DNA of 37,482 nucleotides, from IMG/VR virus record IMGVR_UViG_3300030061_000094, positions 14,087 through 51,568 of that record, one strand, 5' to 3'. Positions 13,528 to 22,289 of this stretch are shown here, piece after piece. Position 1 is the first letter of the stretch, and each line of letters begins with the position of its first letter. The DNA is from a virus. A model generated the notes under the pieces. The model was not told the DNA's origin. It saw only the letters and a program-made list of their open reading frames with translations, and made no database searches. A program made the position numbers and the translations under genes.

Positions 13528-15473
13528 TTAACGCAAGCGGCATGGAAGCGTTTGAATATCATAACAACGTGGACAATGGTGAAGAATTGCCTACAGACTA
13601 CCAGACTTTTATACATCAGTCTAGGTATTCCAAGTGGATGCCAGAAGAAAAGAAAAGAGAGAACTGGAGTGAAACAGTACAACGCTACATAAGCAATGTG
13701 GTTGACGGTAAAGTATCCCCAGCAGAACAGCTAATGATAGAGGATGCTATACTAAAGCTAGAGGTAATGCCATCCATGAGAGCCATGATGACTGCAGGGC
13801 CAGCAGCAGACAGAGATAATACATGCATATACAACTGTAGTTACTTACCCGTAGATGACCCTAAGTCCTTTGATGAGGCTATGTTCATCCTTCTCTGTGG
13901 TACTGGTGTCGGGTTCAGTGTCGAGAGGCAATACATCAACAAGCTTCCTGAAATCCCTGTTCTCTATCATTCCGATACCACTATCATTGTTAAGGACAGT
14001 AAGGAGGGGTGGGCTAAGGCGTTTAGACAAGTGTTGGCACTCCTGTGGGCTGGTGAAATCCCTAAGTGGGACATGTCTCTTGTACGTCCAGCAGGTGCTA
14101 GGCTAAAGACATTTGGCGGTAGGGCTAGTGGCCCAGCGCCTTTGGTTGATCTATTTAGATTTACTACACAGACATTTAAAAATGCTGAAGGGCGTAAGCT
14201 TAGTGCTCTAGAGTGCCACGATATTATGTGCTTTGTAGGACAGATAGTTGTGTCTGGTGGTGTAAGACGCAGTGCTATGATCTCTTTGTCTAACCTCAGT
14301 GATGATCGTATGCGTCACGCTAAGTCAGGCCAGTGGTGGGAGACAGCAGGACATCGTGCTCTAGCTAATAACTCTGTGTGCTACACGGAGAAGCCAGATA
14401 TGGAATCATTCTTACGTGAGTGGACATCTCTGGTAGAAAGTAAGTCAGGAGAAAGAGGGATATTTAATCGTGAAGCATCTAAGGAACAAGCTGCAAAAAA
14501 CGGTAGGCGTGACAGTGAGTGGGAGTTTGGTACTAACCCATGCAGTGAAATCATACTTAGGCCATATCAGTTCTGTAATCTTACTGAGGTTGTGGTTAGG
14601 GCTACGGACTCTATTGACGATCTTGAAAGGAAAGTCAGAGTTGCAACTATACTTGGGACAATTCAATCAACCTACACAAAGTTTCCATATCTGCGAAAGG
14701 TGTGGCAGCGAAATACAGAAGAAGAGCGTCTGTTGGGTGTGTCACTCACAGGGATAATGGATAACCCATTAATGACTACAAAGAACAAAGGTCTAGAAAA
14801 AACATTGGAGTACTTAAAAGATGTCGCTGTTTCTACTAATACTGAACTTGCTAGCAATCTCAATATACCCACGGCTACTGCAATTAGCTGCGTTAAGCCA
14901 TCGGGAACAATATCCCAGTTGGTTGACAGTGCGTCTGGTATTCACCCTCGCCACAGTTCATTTTATATCCGTACTGTACGTGCTGATACCAACGACCCTC
15001 TAACTAAGTTCATGGCTGATCAAGGTATACCTAACGAGCCGTGTGTAATGAAGCCTGATAGCACAGTAGTGTTCAGCTTCCCCATCAAGTCACCAGACAA
15101 AGCAGTCCTGAGAGATGATCTAACAGCCATAGAGCAGCTAGAAACTTGGCTCATATATCAGCGACACTGGTGTGAGCACAAGCCATCAGTGACGATTACA
15201 GTGCGTGACGATGAGTGGCTTGAGGTAGGTGCATTTGTGTACAAACACTTTGATGAGATGAGCGGTATATCTTTCTTACCTCACTCAGATCATACGTACC
15301 AGCAAGCACCCTATCAAGAAGTAGGCAGGTCAGACTACAATATGTTAGCATCAATTATGCCAACTAGTATTGATTGGTCTAGACTATCTGACTATGAAGA
15401 AGACGATAACACAGCATCTATGCAAACACTAGCGTGTAGTGGCGATAGCTGTGAAATAGTAGACTTAACATAA
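13524..15473 (+). CDS. Adenosylcobalamin-dependent (class II) ribonucleotide reductase
   Basis: The 649-residue enzyme matches the monomeric class II ribonucleoside-triphosphate reductase of the Lactobacillus leichmannii type. Residues correspond as follows: NPCSE with radical Cys C340 and E342, C351 eleven residues on, and C105 as partner Cys (equivalents of C408, E410, C419 and C119). The C-terminal redox pair is C638/C643 (CSGDSC), equivalent to C731/C736. It reduces ribonucleotides to deoxyribonucleotides with a B12-derived radical, so the host must make or import cobalamin. ATGA overlap with the preceding gene. With ThyX it forms the dNTP supply of the phage. Confidence 0.94.
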   Translation: MINASGMEAFEYHNNVDNGEELPTDYQTFIHQSRYSKWMPEEKKRENWSETVQRYISNVVDGKVSPAEQLMIEDAILKLEVMPSMRAMMTAGPAADRDNTCIYNCSYLPVDDPKSFDEAMFILLCGTGVGFSVERQYINKLPEIPVLYHSDTTIIVKDSKEGWAKAFRQVLALLWAGEIPKWDMSLVRPAGARLKTFGGRASGPAPLVDLFRFTTQTFKNAEGRKLSALECHDIMCFVGQIVVSGGVRRSAMISLSNLSDDRMRHAKSGQWWETAGHRALANNSVCYTEKPDMESFLREWTSLVESKSGERGIFNREASKEQAAKNGRRDSEWEFGTNPCSEIILRPYQFCNLTEVVVRATDSIDDLERKVRVATILGTIQSTYTKFPYLRKVWQRNTEEERLLGVSLTGIMDNPLMTTKNKGLEKTLEYLKDVAVSTNTELASNLNIPTATAISCVKPSGTISQLVDSASGIHPRHSSFYIRTVRADTNDPLTKFMADQGIPNEPCVMKPDSTVVFSFPIKSPDKAVLRDDLTAIEQLETWLIYQRHWCEHKPSVTITVRDDEWLEVGAFVYKHFDEMSGISFLPHSDHTYQQAPYQEVGRSDYNMLASIMPTSIDWSRLSDYEEDDNTASMQTLACSGDSCEIVDLT

Positions 15474-15485
15474 AGGAGAAATAAG

Positions 15486-15626
15486 ATGGTTGAGTTTTTT
15501 GTAGTATCTATAATCGCCGTTGGCGTAGTAACAGAGGCAGTCTTTCCTGCCATTAGTAGTGGCATTGATATGGCTACACCCTATGTTAATCAAGGCATAG
15601 ATGCAGTAAAAGGTATCGTTAAATGA
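15486..15626 (+). CDS. Small hydrophobic protein (46 aa)
   Basis: ATG 15486 follows AAAGGAG after the reductase stop. Residues 4-22 (FFVVSIIAVGVVTEAVFPA) form a membrane span, followed by a soft, Gly- and Ser-containing tail. Small membrane proteins of this type accompany the late part of phage early operons. A pinholin-like or host-membrane role is conceivable but not supported further. The stop overlaps the next start (ATGA). Confidence 0.55.
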   Translation: MVEFFVVSIIAVGVVTEAVFPAISSGIDMATPYVNQGIDAVKGIVK

Positions 15627-15811
15627 AGTGGATACTAGTCCTTATCTTTTTTAATGATGGACTACACTACGCACAAACACAGCCTTACTTATATGAGAAC
15701 TACGATATATGTCAGGTTGCAGCAGATGAGGTAAAAGAAGTGTACGTAAAAAATATGCCACACAAAGATGCAGAAGTTATGGCATTCTGTGCAGCACTAC
15801 CCCGGCGATAA
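15623..15811 (+). CDS. Small exported protein (62 aa)
   Basis: The N-terminus (KWILVLIFFNDGLHYAQTQP) looks like a short signal peptide or membrane anchor. The rest contains two Cys (ICQVAAD and AFCAAL) spaced about 30 residues apart in two helices. Two helices with one Cys each after a signal sequence are seen in many short phage and bacterial periplasmic proteins. It overlaps both neighbours by one to four bases. Function unknown. Confidence 0.6.
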   Translation: MKWILVLIFFNDGLHYAQTQPYLYENYDICQVAADEVKEVYVKNMPHKDAEVMAFCAALPRR

Positions 15812-16014
15812 TGACCATAGAAAGTGAAGCAAAAGAGCACATGGAAAGAAAGCAAAGGCTTTTTTATGAGGGGCTATTGAGAAAGCTAGAGCCTATTAAG
15901 CAGCACATAAATGAACACTTGCCTAACAGCAAGAACAAAGAACGGGCTTTAGAAAGAGTAGATGATGTAGTTATGATAGCTAAATATACTGCAGAATTAC
16001 ATGGATTAAAGTAA
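15811..16014 (+). CDS. Acb2/Tad1-hairpin-like small protein (putative anti-defence sponge)
   Basis: The 67-residue product is two helices. Its C-terminal part, HLPNSKNKERALERVDD then VVMIAKYTAELHGLK, fits the pattern I remember for Acb2/Tad1 hairpin proteins: LP-x-S, a few charged residues, a repeated Ala-Leu, a Leu/Val-Glu/Asp-Glu/Asp turn and an Met-x-Ala-x-x helix. Members of that family bind cyclic nucleotides and blunt CBASS or Thoeris immunity. The match is from memory and covers about 35 residues, so the assignment is tentative. It is the last gene of the + strand unit, overlapping the previous stop by one base, and ends 2 bp from the convergent gene. Confidence 0.5.
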   Translation: MTIESEAKEHMERKQRLFYEGLLRKLEPIKQHINEHLPNSKNKERALERVDDVVMIAKYTAELHGLK

Positions 16015-16016
16015 GA

Positions 16017-16190
16017 CTAATCTAGTTTAGCACTAGGTGGACACTGTTGGCTTTCATCCCACAAGACTATGTGGTAAGGCCAGTAGTGATACCTAGTGCT
16101 AATCTTTTTTGGGCATCTGTATTCACAGACTGTGTACATCGTAGCTATTGGAGCCATGCCAAAGAATATACCAGTTAGAGCACATATCAC
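16017..16190 (-). CDS. Small membrane protein with cysteines (57 aa), GTG start
   Basis: This frame is the last of the leftward unit. GTG 16190 overlaps the TGA of the 1215-residue virion gene (GTGA), and the frame stops at TAG 16017. The N-terminus (ICALTGIFFGMAPIATMY) is hydrophobic. The polar remainder has cysteines in CEYRC and QQCPPS and an aromatic stretch (RYHYWPYHIVLWDE). A shorter start at ATG 16157 exists. The coding strand is antisense to the long hairpin 16027-16110, so the frame might be fortuitous, but overlap-coupling to the gene before it argues for translation. Confidence 0.5.
   Translation of the reverse strand: MICALTGIFFGMAPIATMYTVCEYRCPKKISTRYHYWPYHIVLWDESQQCPPSAKLD
16027..16110 (+). 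terminator. Long three-part hairpin with T-run at the convergent junction
   Basis: A perfect 12-bp inverted repeat (16027-16038 with 16091-16102) closes a structure that continues inward with 13 more pairs (16042-16054 with 16076-16088, three of them G-U) and a 5-bp tip (16059-16063 with 16070-16074). The total is about 30 pairs in 76 nt. TCTTTTTT follows at 16103-16110. The G-U pairs and the T-run both favour + strand RNA, so it should end the early transcript. It lies within the coding part of the - strand gene 16017-16190. Confidence 0.6.
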
Positions 16191-19100
16191 AAGCCAGTTT
16201 TGATTTTGAGGTTAAGATGATTTATAATAGATTCATATGTCTGCAACTCTCTATAGTTAAAATCTTTTAGCTCTGCATCTACGCCTCTTTCTTTCATCAT
16301 ACGTAAGGCTTTCTTTTGTTGTTCTTTTGTTCCCTTATTAGATGCATCATATCTTTTTTGTTCTAAAAAACCTTCACTTGTAGCTATTTTAAAATTATCT
16401 CTTACGTGTTTTCTAGCTCTCTTTAATTCTTCTTTTACCCTACCTCTCTTGTGTGCTAAATCGCCCTCTCTAAAGTTTTTACTCTTTAGCAATCGTGTCA
16501 TTCTTCTTTCTAATACAGGGGCTAATGTCTCATTAAATATTCTATCGTACATAGGTATTTGTGATCTTTGATCTGCTTTCCATGTTTGTAGTTCTGATAG
16601 AGTATAGGCTTTTTCTGTAGCAGTCTTGCCTCTCTTAATATTCAAACCTAGTATACGAGCTAGTGGGTTAGCGTCATAAATATCACCTTCCCTTGTAGCT
16701 ACACGCAAGTTCTCGCCTGTCAGTGCCTCAGACTCTCCTATCAAAACTTCTAATATATTGTCAAAGTATTTAGATGCAGACTGCGTAAACTTATTTACTC
16801 CCTCTGCCTGTCTCACATCTTTAGCTATATCGTTACCAGCAAGATACCCTACAGACCTGTTTACTGCATCAAGTGGACGTGTAGCACCTGCAGCTATATT
16901 GCCTAAAGACTTATACAAAGCATCTAATGTTTTACCTCTGTCGCTACCGTCACCAGTAAAATAATCAAACACATTAAATAGATCATTACCAAACTGTGCA
17001 TCTCTAGCTACCTGCCCTATGGCTAACTGATTTAATACTTCTTCTCGTAGCTCTGGTGGTACGGACTCTCCTTTTCTACGTAAGTTAGCGGCTCTACCTA
17101 TTGCTAAGAACAAAGAAAACGGAAACACATTTCTTACATCTACGATAGTCCCACTCATTTCTATTTCATTAACAGCCAAACCTTTTTTCTGTCTCTCATC
17201 ATCCATTTGCATTGCCATTACTAGCGCAGTAGTTCCTACCATAGAACGTGCCATAGCTTCATTAGCTTTTATGTCTTTGCCACTTGCCTTATATATCCTT
17301 GATGCTGCAGGTAACAAGCTAGCTGGCCCCCATTGATATGCAGTAGCCACAACATTATTCATAAATCTACCAAAGGGTATAACAGTACCAAGCAAAGGTG
17401 TGTTAGATGCTTGCTCTACAAACTTAGCTGCAAAACCTAGCATCTGATCATCCGTGGTGTAGTCTTTAGAGAACACTGATCGTAACGTAGTATCTACTGC
17501 ACCACCTATTACATCATCATCTATCTTAGCCATATCACCTGACTCTAACACACTAGCTAAAGTTATATTTGGGTTGTCCTTACCGTGCTTTAATCTAATA
17601 TATTTATCTAGCTCAGTCATAAACATTTGTGACTTAGTAAATACATCCTGCACACGTACTCCTGTTATCATCATGGCGGCATCAGCAAATATTTCAGTCT
17701 TCTCTAGTAATGGACTATCTATATCCATGTTATATCTTTTGGCTGTTCTTTCTATGCCCCCACCTATAGTTTCAAATAACAAACCTTTTACCTGCTTGTT
17801 GTTATCTATTGTTGTCATCAAGTCCATAAAACTTTCATACGTAGACATAGGATCAAGAAAGTTTTTCATCTTTTGTGCTTGTAAATCTTTATACACACGA
17901 GCCTGTCTAAACAATTCTTTACTAAGATTCTTGTCACCTTTAGTTGCAGATGCTACACCAGCTACACCTAACATACCAGTGCTAAAGAGATCAGCTACAC
18001 CTTGCCCACCATAAAACTGTGCAAAGCCAGCTACGTTAGCTGCAGTTGTAGCTGGAGATGAAACTAAAAGACGCTTCCATATGTTTTGCATATACGCTCC
18101 GTACTGTGCTTTTTTTCTTTTCTTACCAAACTCTTCTGCTAACTTATCCTGTACCTCTTTAGAGTTTATAGTTTCAACTAATAACTCATTGCCAGATACA
18201 ACACCTCCATCTACAGCCCTACGAACACTAGCCATAACACTCAGTGTACTACCTGCACCACTAACTGTAGCAGCTATAACATCTCCTAGTTCCACAGGTA
18301 AGCTGTGCAACGTGCCTAGTTCTATGTTAGTGTGTTTTCTAAATAACTGTGATATATCTTTTAAATCATCAGGGTCCATGTAGTGCAATAAGTTTGTCAT
18401 GATATCTGATACTTTTGTAGTCTTAGAAAATTTAATACCGTTGTCTTTAAATATCTTGGCTAACCCACCTACTTCTACTGGTCCTTTTATACCTAAAGCC
18501 TCTTTGCCATCAGGTGTGTAGCCTAACATAATTTTACTTAACAAACTTTCTGGCATTATTTGATTACCGTCTGAACCTTCAAAGGTTGCTTTACCAGTTT
18601 GTACTTTTGTGTTCCAATCTCGTATATCTTTCTTCATTTGATCTGCAGCTTGTTTAATTGATTTTTGCTTTAAAATAGGTGCAGCTACTGCCTCTCTAGC
18701 TAATTTGTTTACTAGGGTCTGTTGCTTTTTTATTTGTGCCTTTGGTGCTTTAGCTTTTTTAAGTTTACGTAATGCTTCTTTCTCTGCTTTAAATCTTTTT
18801 AGTGGAAACTCCTCTGCTCTGCTTGCAGCCTTTGCATTATCCATAGCCTCAGACAAACCAGACATACCATCAAACTTACCGAATGTGTAATGCAACCCAC
18901 CCCCTATACCACCCAACGCTAACGACATGGCAGTTTGTGCAGCACTAAACTTGTCCTGTGCTCCTATGTCATGGTATATATCTTGTGTGGCTACATCCTG
19001 TACACCAGACAAAAGAGCATCAATTGCTGTAGTTTGTATGACAGCCTTTTTAGCAGCCTTACCTTTTAGCTCTCCTGTCTCTTCTCTTATAGCTCTTTGT

Positions 19101-19834
19101 GCGGCCTGTAGCCTAACTTTAGCTCTAGCTTTCTTTGCTGCAGCGTTAGATGCTCTCTTCATAGATGCCTTAGTGTAGCTACTACCTGCTAACTTAGCAG
19201 TCATGGCATCTGCAGCCTCTTCTCCTGCCTTTTTAGCTGCCTCTTTAGTAGCTCCACTAGCAGACGCTCTCCTAGCTGCAGCAGCTACAGAGGCTTGTAT
19301 AGCTTTCTTACTAGCCTCACCTACGCCCAGCGCACTTGCTTTACCCAAGCCGCCTGTAGCTAGACCTATATAGTTTGTAGGGTCACTTGCTATAGATAAT
19401 ATATAATCTTTTACACCGTCCACTGCACCAAACAAACCATCATTGACAAACACGTTACCTAAACTATCGTACAACTCATATGCTTCTTTAGCTACATTCT
19501 TAGTTTTATCGTCTGCTTTACTAATAAATCTAGCCTCTCCTGCAGTAGCAACTATGTTAGTGTTAAACCTACGCATACTGTCAACAAAGTCTTCGACTAC
19601 AGTTTCTTTGTCGGCATCCATGTAGTCAGCGCCCTTCTTGCTAATCATGTATTCACGTATCTTGTTTAACCTGTCTCTTCTGTACAGGTCATCCTTCTTT
19701 AACTTCTCTCCTTTACGAGTGTCAGATTCAAACATATCGTTGAACTCAGTGTCAGCCGTAGACATAGCTACAGAAGTACTAGGTTCTACTTTTCCCTTCT
19801 TCCCATATAACTTATCAAATTCTTCTAAGGTCAT
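16187..19834 (-). CDS. Large internal virion (ejection) protein
   Basis: The 1215-residue product sits at the end of the late operon, where T7-like phages encode the internal core proteins ejected into the cell. The N-terminal 100 residues are charged. An Ala- and Lys-rich helical region follows (about 160-260, many AAKKA-type stretches), then a long helical body with Gly-rich hydrophobic patches (GGIGGG near 310, VIAATVSGAGSTLS near 530). The C-terminus is basic and helical (RKHVRDNF, KKALRMMKERG). I see no enzymatic motif. The role is an inference from size, composition and position. It starts directly after the lysozyme gene stop. Confidence 0.65.
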   Translation of the reverse strand: MTLEEFDKLYGKKGKVEPSTSVAMSTADTEFNDMFESDTRKGEKLKKDDLYRRDRLNKIREYMISKKGADYMDADKETVVEDFVDSMRRFNTNIVATAGEARFISKADDKTKNVAKEAYELYDSLGNVFVNDGLFGAVDGVKDYILSIASDPTNYIGLATGGLGKASALGVGEASKKAIQASVAAAARRASASGATKEAAKKAGEEAADAMTAKLAGSSYTKASMKRASNAAAKKARAKVRLQAAQRAIREETGELKGKAAKKAVIQTTAIDALLSGVQDVATQDIYHDIGAQDKFSAAQTAMSLALGGIGGGLHYTFGKFDGMSGLSEAMDNAKAASRAEEFPLKRFKAEKEALRKLKKAKAPKAQIKKQQTLVNKLAREAVAAPILKQKSIKQAADQMKKDIRDWNTKVQTGKATFEGSDGNQIMPESLLSKIMLGYTPDGKEALGIKGPVEVGGLAKIFKDNGIKFSKTTKVSDIMTNLLHYMDPDDLKDISQLFRKHTNIELGTLHSLPVELGDVIAATVSGAGSTLSVMASVRRAVDGGVVSGNELLVETINSKEVQDKLAEEFGKKRKKAQYGAYMQNIWKRLLVSSPATTAANVAGFAQFYGGQGVADLFSTGMLGVAGVASATKGDKNLSKELFRQARVYKDLQAQKMKNFLDPMSTYESFMDLMTTIDNNKQVKGLLFETIGGGIERTAKRYNMDIDSPLLEKTEIFADAAMMITGVRVQDVFTKSQMFMTELDKYIRLKHGKDNPNITLASVLESGDMAKIDDDVIGGAVDTTLRSVFSKDYTTDDQMLGFAAKFVEQASNTPLLGTVIPFGRFMNNVVATAYQWGPASLLPAASRIYKASGKDIKANEAMARSMVGTTALVMAMQMDDERQKKGLAVNEIEMSGTIVDVRNVFPFSLFLAIGRAANLRRKGESVPPELREEVLNQLAIGQVARDAQFGNDLFNVFDYFTGDGSDRGKTLDALYKSLGNIAAGATRPLDAVNRSVGYLAGNDIAKDVRQAEGVNKFTQSASKYFDNILEVLIGESEALTGENLRVATREGDIYDANPLARILGLNIKRGKTATEKAYTLSELQTWKADQRSQIPMYDRIFNETLAPVLERRMTRLLKSKNFREGDLAHKRGRVKEELKRARKHVRDNFKIATSEGFLEQKRYDASNKGTKEQQKKALRMMKERGVDAELKDFNYRELQTYESIINHLNLKIKTGL

Positions 19835-20653
19835 TTAGAGTAATCCTTGTATCTGCTTTGCTCTGTCGGCTCTTTTATTTACCAAGTTATTATATGCGCT
19901 GGGATTGGTCTTTCTTTTTACATACGCCCTCGGTCTTAGGTATCCTGCCATGACTATCTTAACTGCTTCTTCTAAATCATTTGTTCTTTTTAATTTTTTT
20001 ATCATGTTTTTACCCATGTTCTCTAAAGTTCCCGGCATCCTTTCAGATAATTCTTTCTTTAAGTATCCGTAGTTAGCATCATATGATGAGGTAGAGAGAT
20101 TATTGTTAATCGCAAACTCTTCAAACTTAGTTCTTCTATTATTCTTGCTTGATGTGTCAGTCCATTGCACATAACCTAAACCACCTTTGTGTCCCTTCTT
20201 CTTTCGTTCACCAGACAAGACCTCTTGCATAGTTTGAAAGTTAGTAGACTCATATGCTAAATTACCTGCTAAAGCAACAGCTTGTACTTTATTTAAATCA
20301 AAGTCTCTCATTAAGTCTGAAACTAATTTCTTAGATACATCCTCAAAGGAAGGTAGTTTTTCAGGAATAGGCTTTGATGCTGATGTTTGTTCGACACTTG
20401 GTGGCTCTATCTCAGCAGAGGTCTTCAGCTTTGAGGGTGAGGTTGAGTCAATACTTAGTGGCTCATCTTGAACAGGAGAGCCAAGAGCCTCTACGGTATT
20501 ATCTGCTTTACCAAATGTCTTTTCTATAGTATTAACAATACTTTCTTCCATAGAGGGAACAGGCTTCTCAAGCTCACCTAAAGGTGTGCCGGGAAAATTT
20601 AACTTGCCTACCTGTTCGTTTATGGGAGTGCCGGGAAAGTTTAAATCTGCCAT
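19835..20653 (-). CDS. Virion-associated lysozyme (phage tail lysozyme domain)
   Basis: The 272-residue product has a disordered N-terminus with the motif LNFPGTP twice (residues 4-10 and 18-24), a Ser/Pro-rich linker and a C-terminal domain (about 105-270) of the phage tail lysozyme type. In that domain GNLAYES (E135 is the likely catalytic acid) and GGLGYVQWTD (157-166) match the family, followed by YLKKELSE. It should cut peptidoglycan so that the genome can enter. I chose ATG 20653, 1 bp after the preceding stop; the frame stays open to 20782 but that part overlaps the neighbour. Confidence 0.8.
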   Translation of the reverse strand: MADLNFPGTPINEQVGKLNFPGTPLGELEKPVPSMEESIVNTIEKTFGKADNTVEALGSPVQDEPLSIDSTSPSKLKTSAEIEPPSVEQTSASKPIPEKLPSFEDVSKKLVSDLMRDFDLNKVQAVALAGNLAYESTNFQTMQEVLSGERKKKGHKGGLGYVQWTDTSSKNNRRTKFEEFAINNNLSTSSYDANYGYLKKELSERMPGTLENMGKNMIKKLKRTNDLEEAVKIVMAGYLRPRAYVKRKTNPSAYNNLVNKRADRAKQIQGLL

Positions 20654-20654
20654 G

Positions 20655-22283
20655 TTATTTAACCCGGATCTGTCCGTTTGCTGGATTCCTAAAAACAGTC
20701 CCAGCAGGAAGACTATCGAAAATAGCTTGAGCTTCTTCGTTGGATAAACCCTCCTCAAAAATATATGGATTGTCTTTGTCATACTCTACCTTTTCTTCTT
20801 CAGGTGTACCCTCTCTCTCTTCTTGTTCTCTTCTTTCCTCGACCTTACGCATTACTTCTTTACGCCTATCTCCACGACCTTCAAAAAATGATTTTATTTT
20901 ATCTATAGGTCTACCCTCTCTTTTTAAAGTGTATTCCTCATCTTCATCTTCTTTAGTGTCTACAAGAACGTCTTCATCTTCTTCTTCCTCCTCTAATGCT
21001 ACATTACTAACATCTGGCGGTACATCATCAGGTGTTCTATTAGAAGGAAACGGAGATGCAACCACTGCGCCTTTAATGCTAGACAAACCTCCTTGTGAAA
21101 CAATCTGCTGGAGCTTTCCTAATATTAAGTTGTCAGGTGTCACAATACCGTTCATTTTAATAGATATAACATCTCCTTTACTTACTACCGCTTCATAGTC
21201 ATCTATGCCACCTTTATTATTCTTTGCAGTAAACTTTATGCGTTGTCCTACATCTCTACTCTCTTTAGGAGCACTTTCTAATAGTTTATTTGCAATAGTT
21301 CTCTCCAGTTCTTGATCAGCCATAGCATTAAACTTTAATGCTTCTATCTGATTATCACCTAGCCCCCCTACACTCTTCAATATAGGCTCCATCTTCTCTA
21401 CGTACAAAGGATTATCTGATGCTAAAGCTTCAACAATCGTAATAGTCTTACTTCTTCTCTCTTGCTGTTGTAGAGCTAGAGATATCTGCTCTGGGGTCAT
21501 TAACTTGCCCTTTACAACATAGTTTTTTGCCCTATTCTCATCTGCTAATATTTCTTCTGCTTCATTAATAAACTCAAGGGCCTTTGCCCTCTCACTAATA
21601 TTATCGTCTATCCTACCTATCTCTATTTGTAATTGATTTAATGCAGTTCTTACATCAACAGCTTTGGTAGGAGCAAACGAGAAGTATGTACCCGGCGCGA
21701 CACTTTCGTATGCTTCCTGTTTAGATATCTCATTTATATCCATAACAGAATAGCCATCAAAGTATGCATCTTCATCAAGCCTAGCTCTTACTGCATCGTC
21801 TAAGTCTAAGCCAAGTAATGAACCAAACACACCACGTTTTTTATCTTTAGTGCTACCCAAAGAGGGCTTAGTTAGCGCCGTGTTCATTTCGTAGAACTCC
21901 ATAGCATCAACTTCCCCATACTTAAAGTCTTTATCCATATCTATTAAGGCTTCTACTTCAAACTCATCAAACTTTTGTCCGGGTTTAAAGTTACGCCTCG
22001 CTGCTTCTTCTTGAACAGCAGTGGATAAATCAAACAAACCTTTTGGTCCAGAGGCTATACCTGCATTAATGTACCTATCATCTACACCATACGCTCTTAA
22101 CCTAGCTATTTCAGACTTAGCTAAGTTACCTAGCTGTGCAAGTTTACTTATCTTACTCTTAGATGCTTCAGCATTTTCTTTTAACTCTCTTTTATACTCT
22201 CGTGCTTCTGCAACTCTTGTATTAATCTGACGTGCTTGATCCTCCATAAATCCTGCAGCAAATGCTTTATAATTAAACGCCAT
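20655..22283 (-). CDS. Putative internal virion protein (542 aa)
   Basis: The N-terminus (FNYKAFAAGFMEDQARQINTR) and first 80 residues are helical and charged. The middle is a mixed alpha/beta region. A strongly acidic stretch (EEEEEDEDVLVDTKEDEDEEY, about 425-445) precedes a charged helix and a short C-terminal module reading IFDSLPAGTVFRNPANGQIR. That last pattern, a helix followed by LPAGTxFxxPxGxxR, ends virion proteins in other marine phages. No enzyme motif is visible. It lies among internal virion and lysozyme genes, so it is probably packaged. It starts behind AGAGGG. Confidence 0.55.
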   Translation of the reverse strand: MAFNYKAFAAGFMEDQARQINTRVAEAREYKRELKENAEASKSKISKLAQLGNLAKSEIARLRAYGVDDRYINAGIASGPKGLFDLSTAVQEEAARRNFKPGQKFDEFEVEALIDMDKDFKYGEVDAMEFYEMNTALTKPSLGSTKDKKRGVFGSLLGLDLDDAVRARLDEDAYFDGYSVMDINEISKQEAYESVAPGTYFSFAPTKAVDVRTALNQLQIEIGRIDDNISERAKALEFINEAEEILADENRAKNYVVKGKLMTPEQISLALQQQERRSKTITIVEALASDNPLYVEKMEPILKSVGGLGDNQIEALKFNAMADQELERTIANKLLESAPKESRDVGQRIKFTAKNNKGGIDDYEAVVSKGDVISIKMNGIVTPDNLILGKLQQIVSQGGLSSIKGAVVASPFPSNRTPDDVPPDVSNVALEEEEEDEDVLVDTKEDEDEEYTLKREGRPIDKIKSFFEGRGDRRKEVMRKVEERREQEEREGTPEEEKVEYDKDNPYIFEEGLSNEEAQAIFDSLPAGTVFRNPANGQIRVK

Positions 22284-22289
22284 AATACT

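Noticed and set aside
16027-16102. tRNA-like length (76 nt) of the convergent hairpin
   Set aside because: It folds as one long stem, with no T-loop, D-loop or anticodon arm sequences.
17574-18014. Long + strand frames opposite late genes (also 20740-21198, 26692-27168, 32006-32572, 33650-34171)
   Set aside because: They mirror the biased composition of the real - strand genes and lack ribosome-binding sites and protein-like composition.
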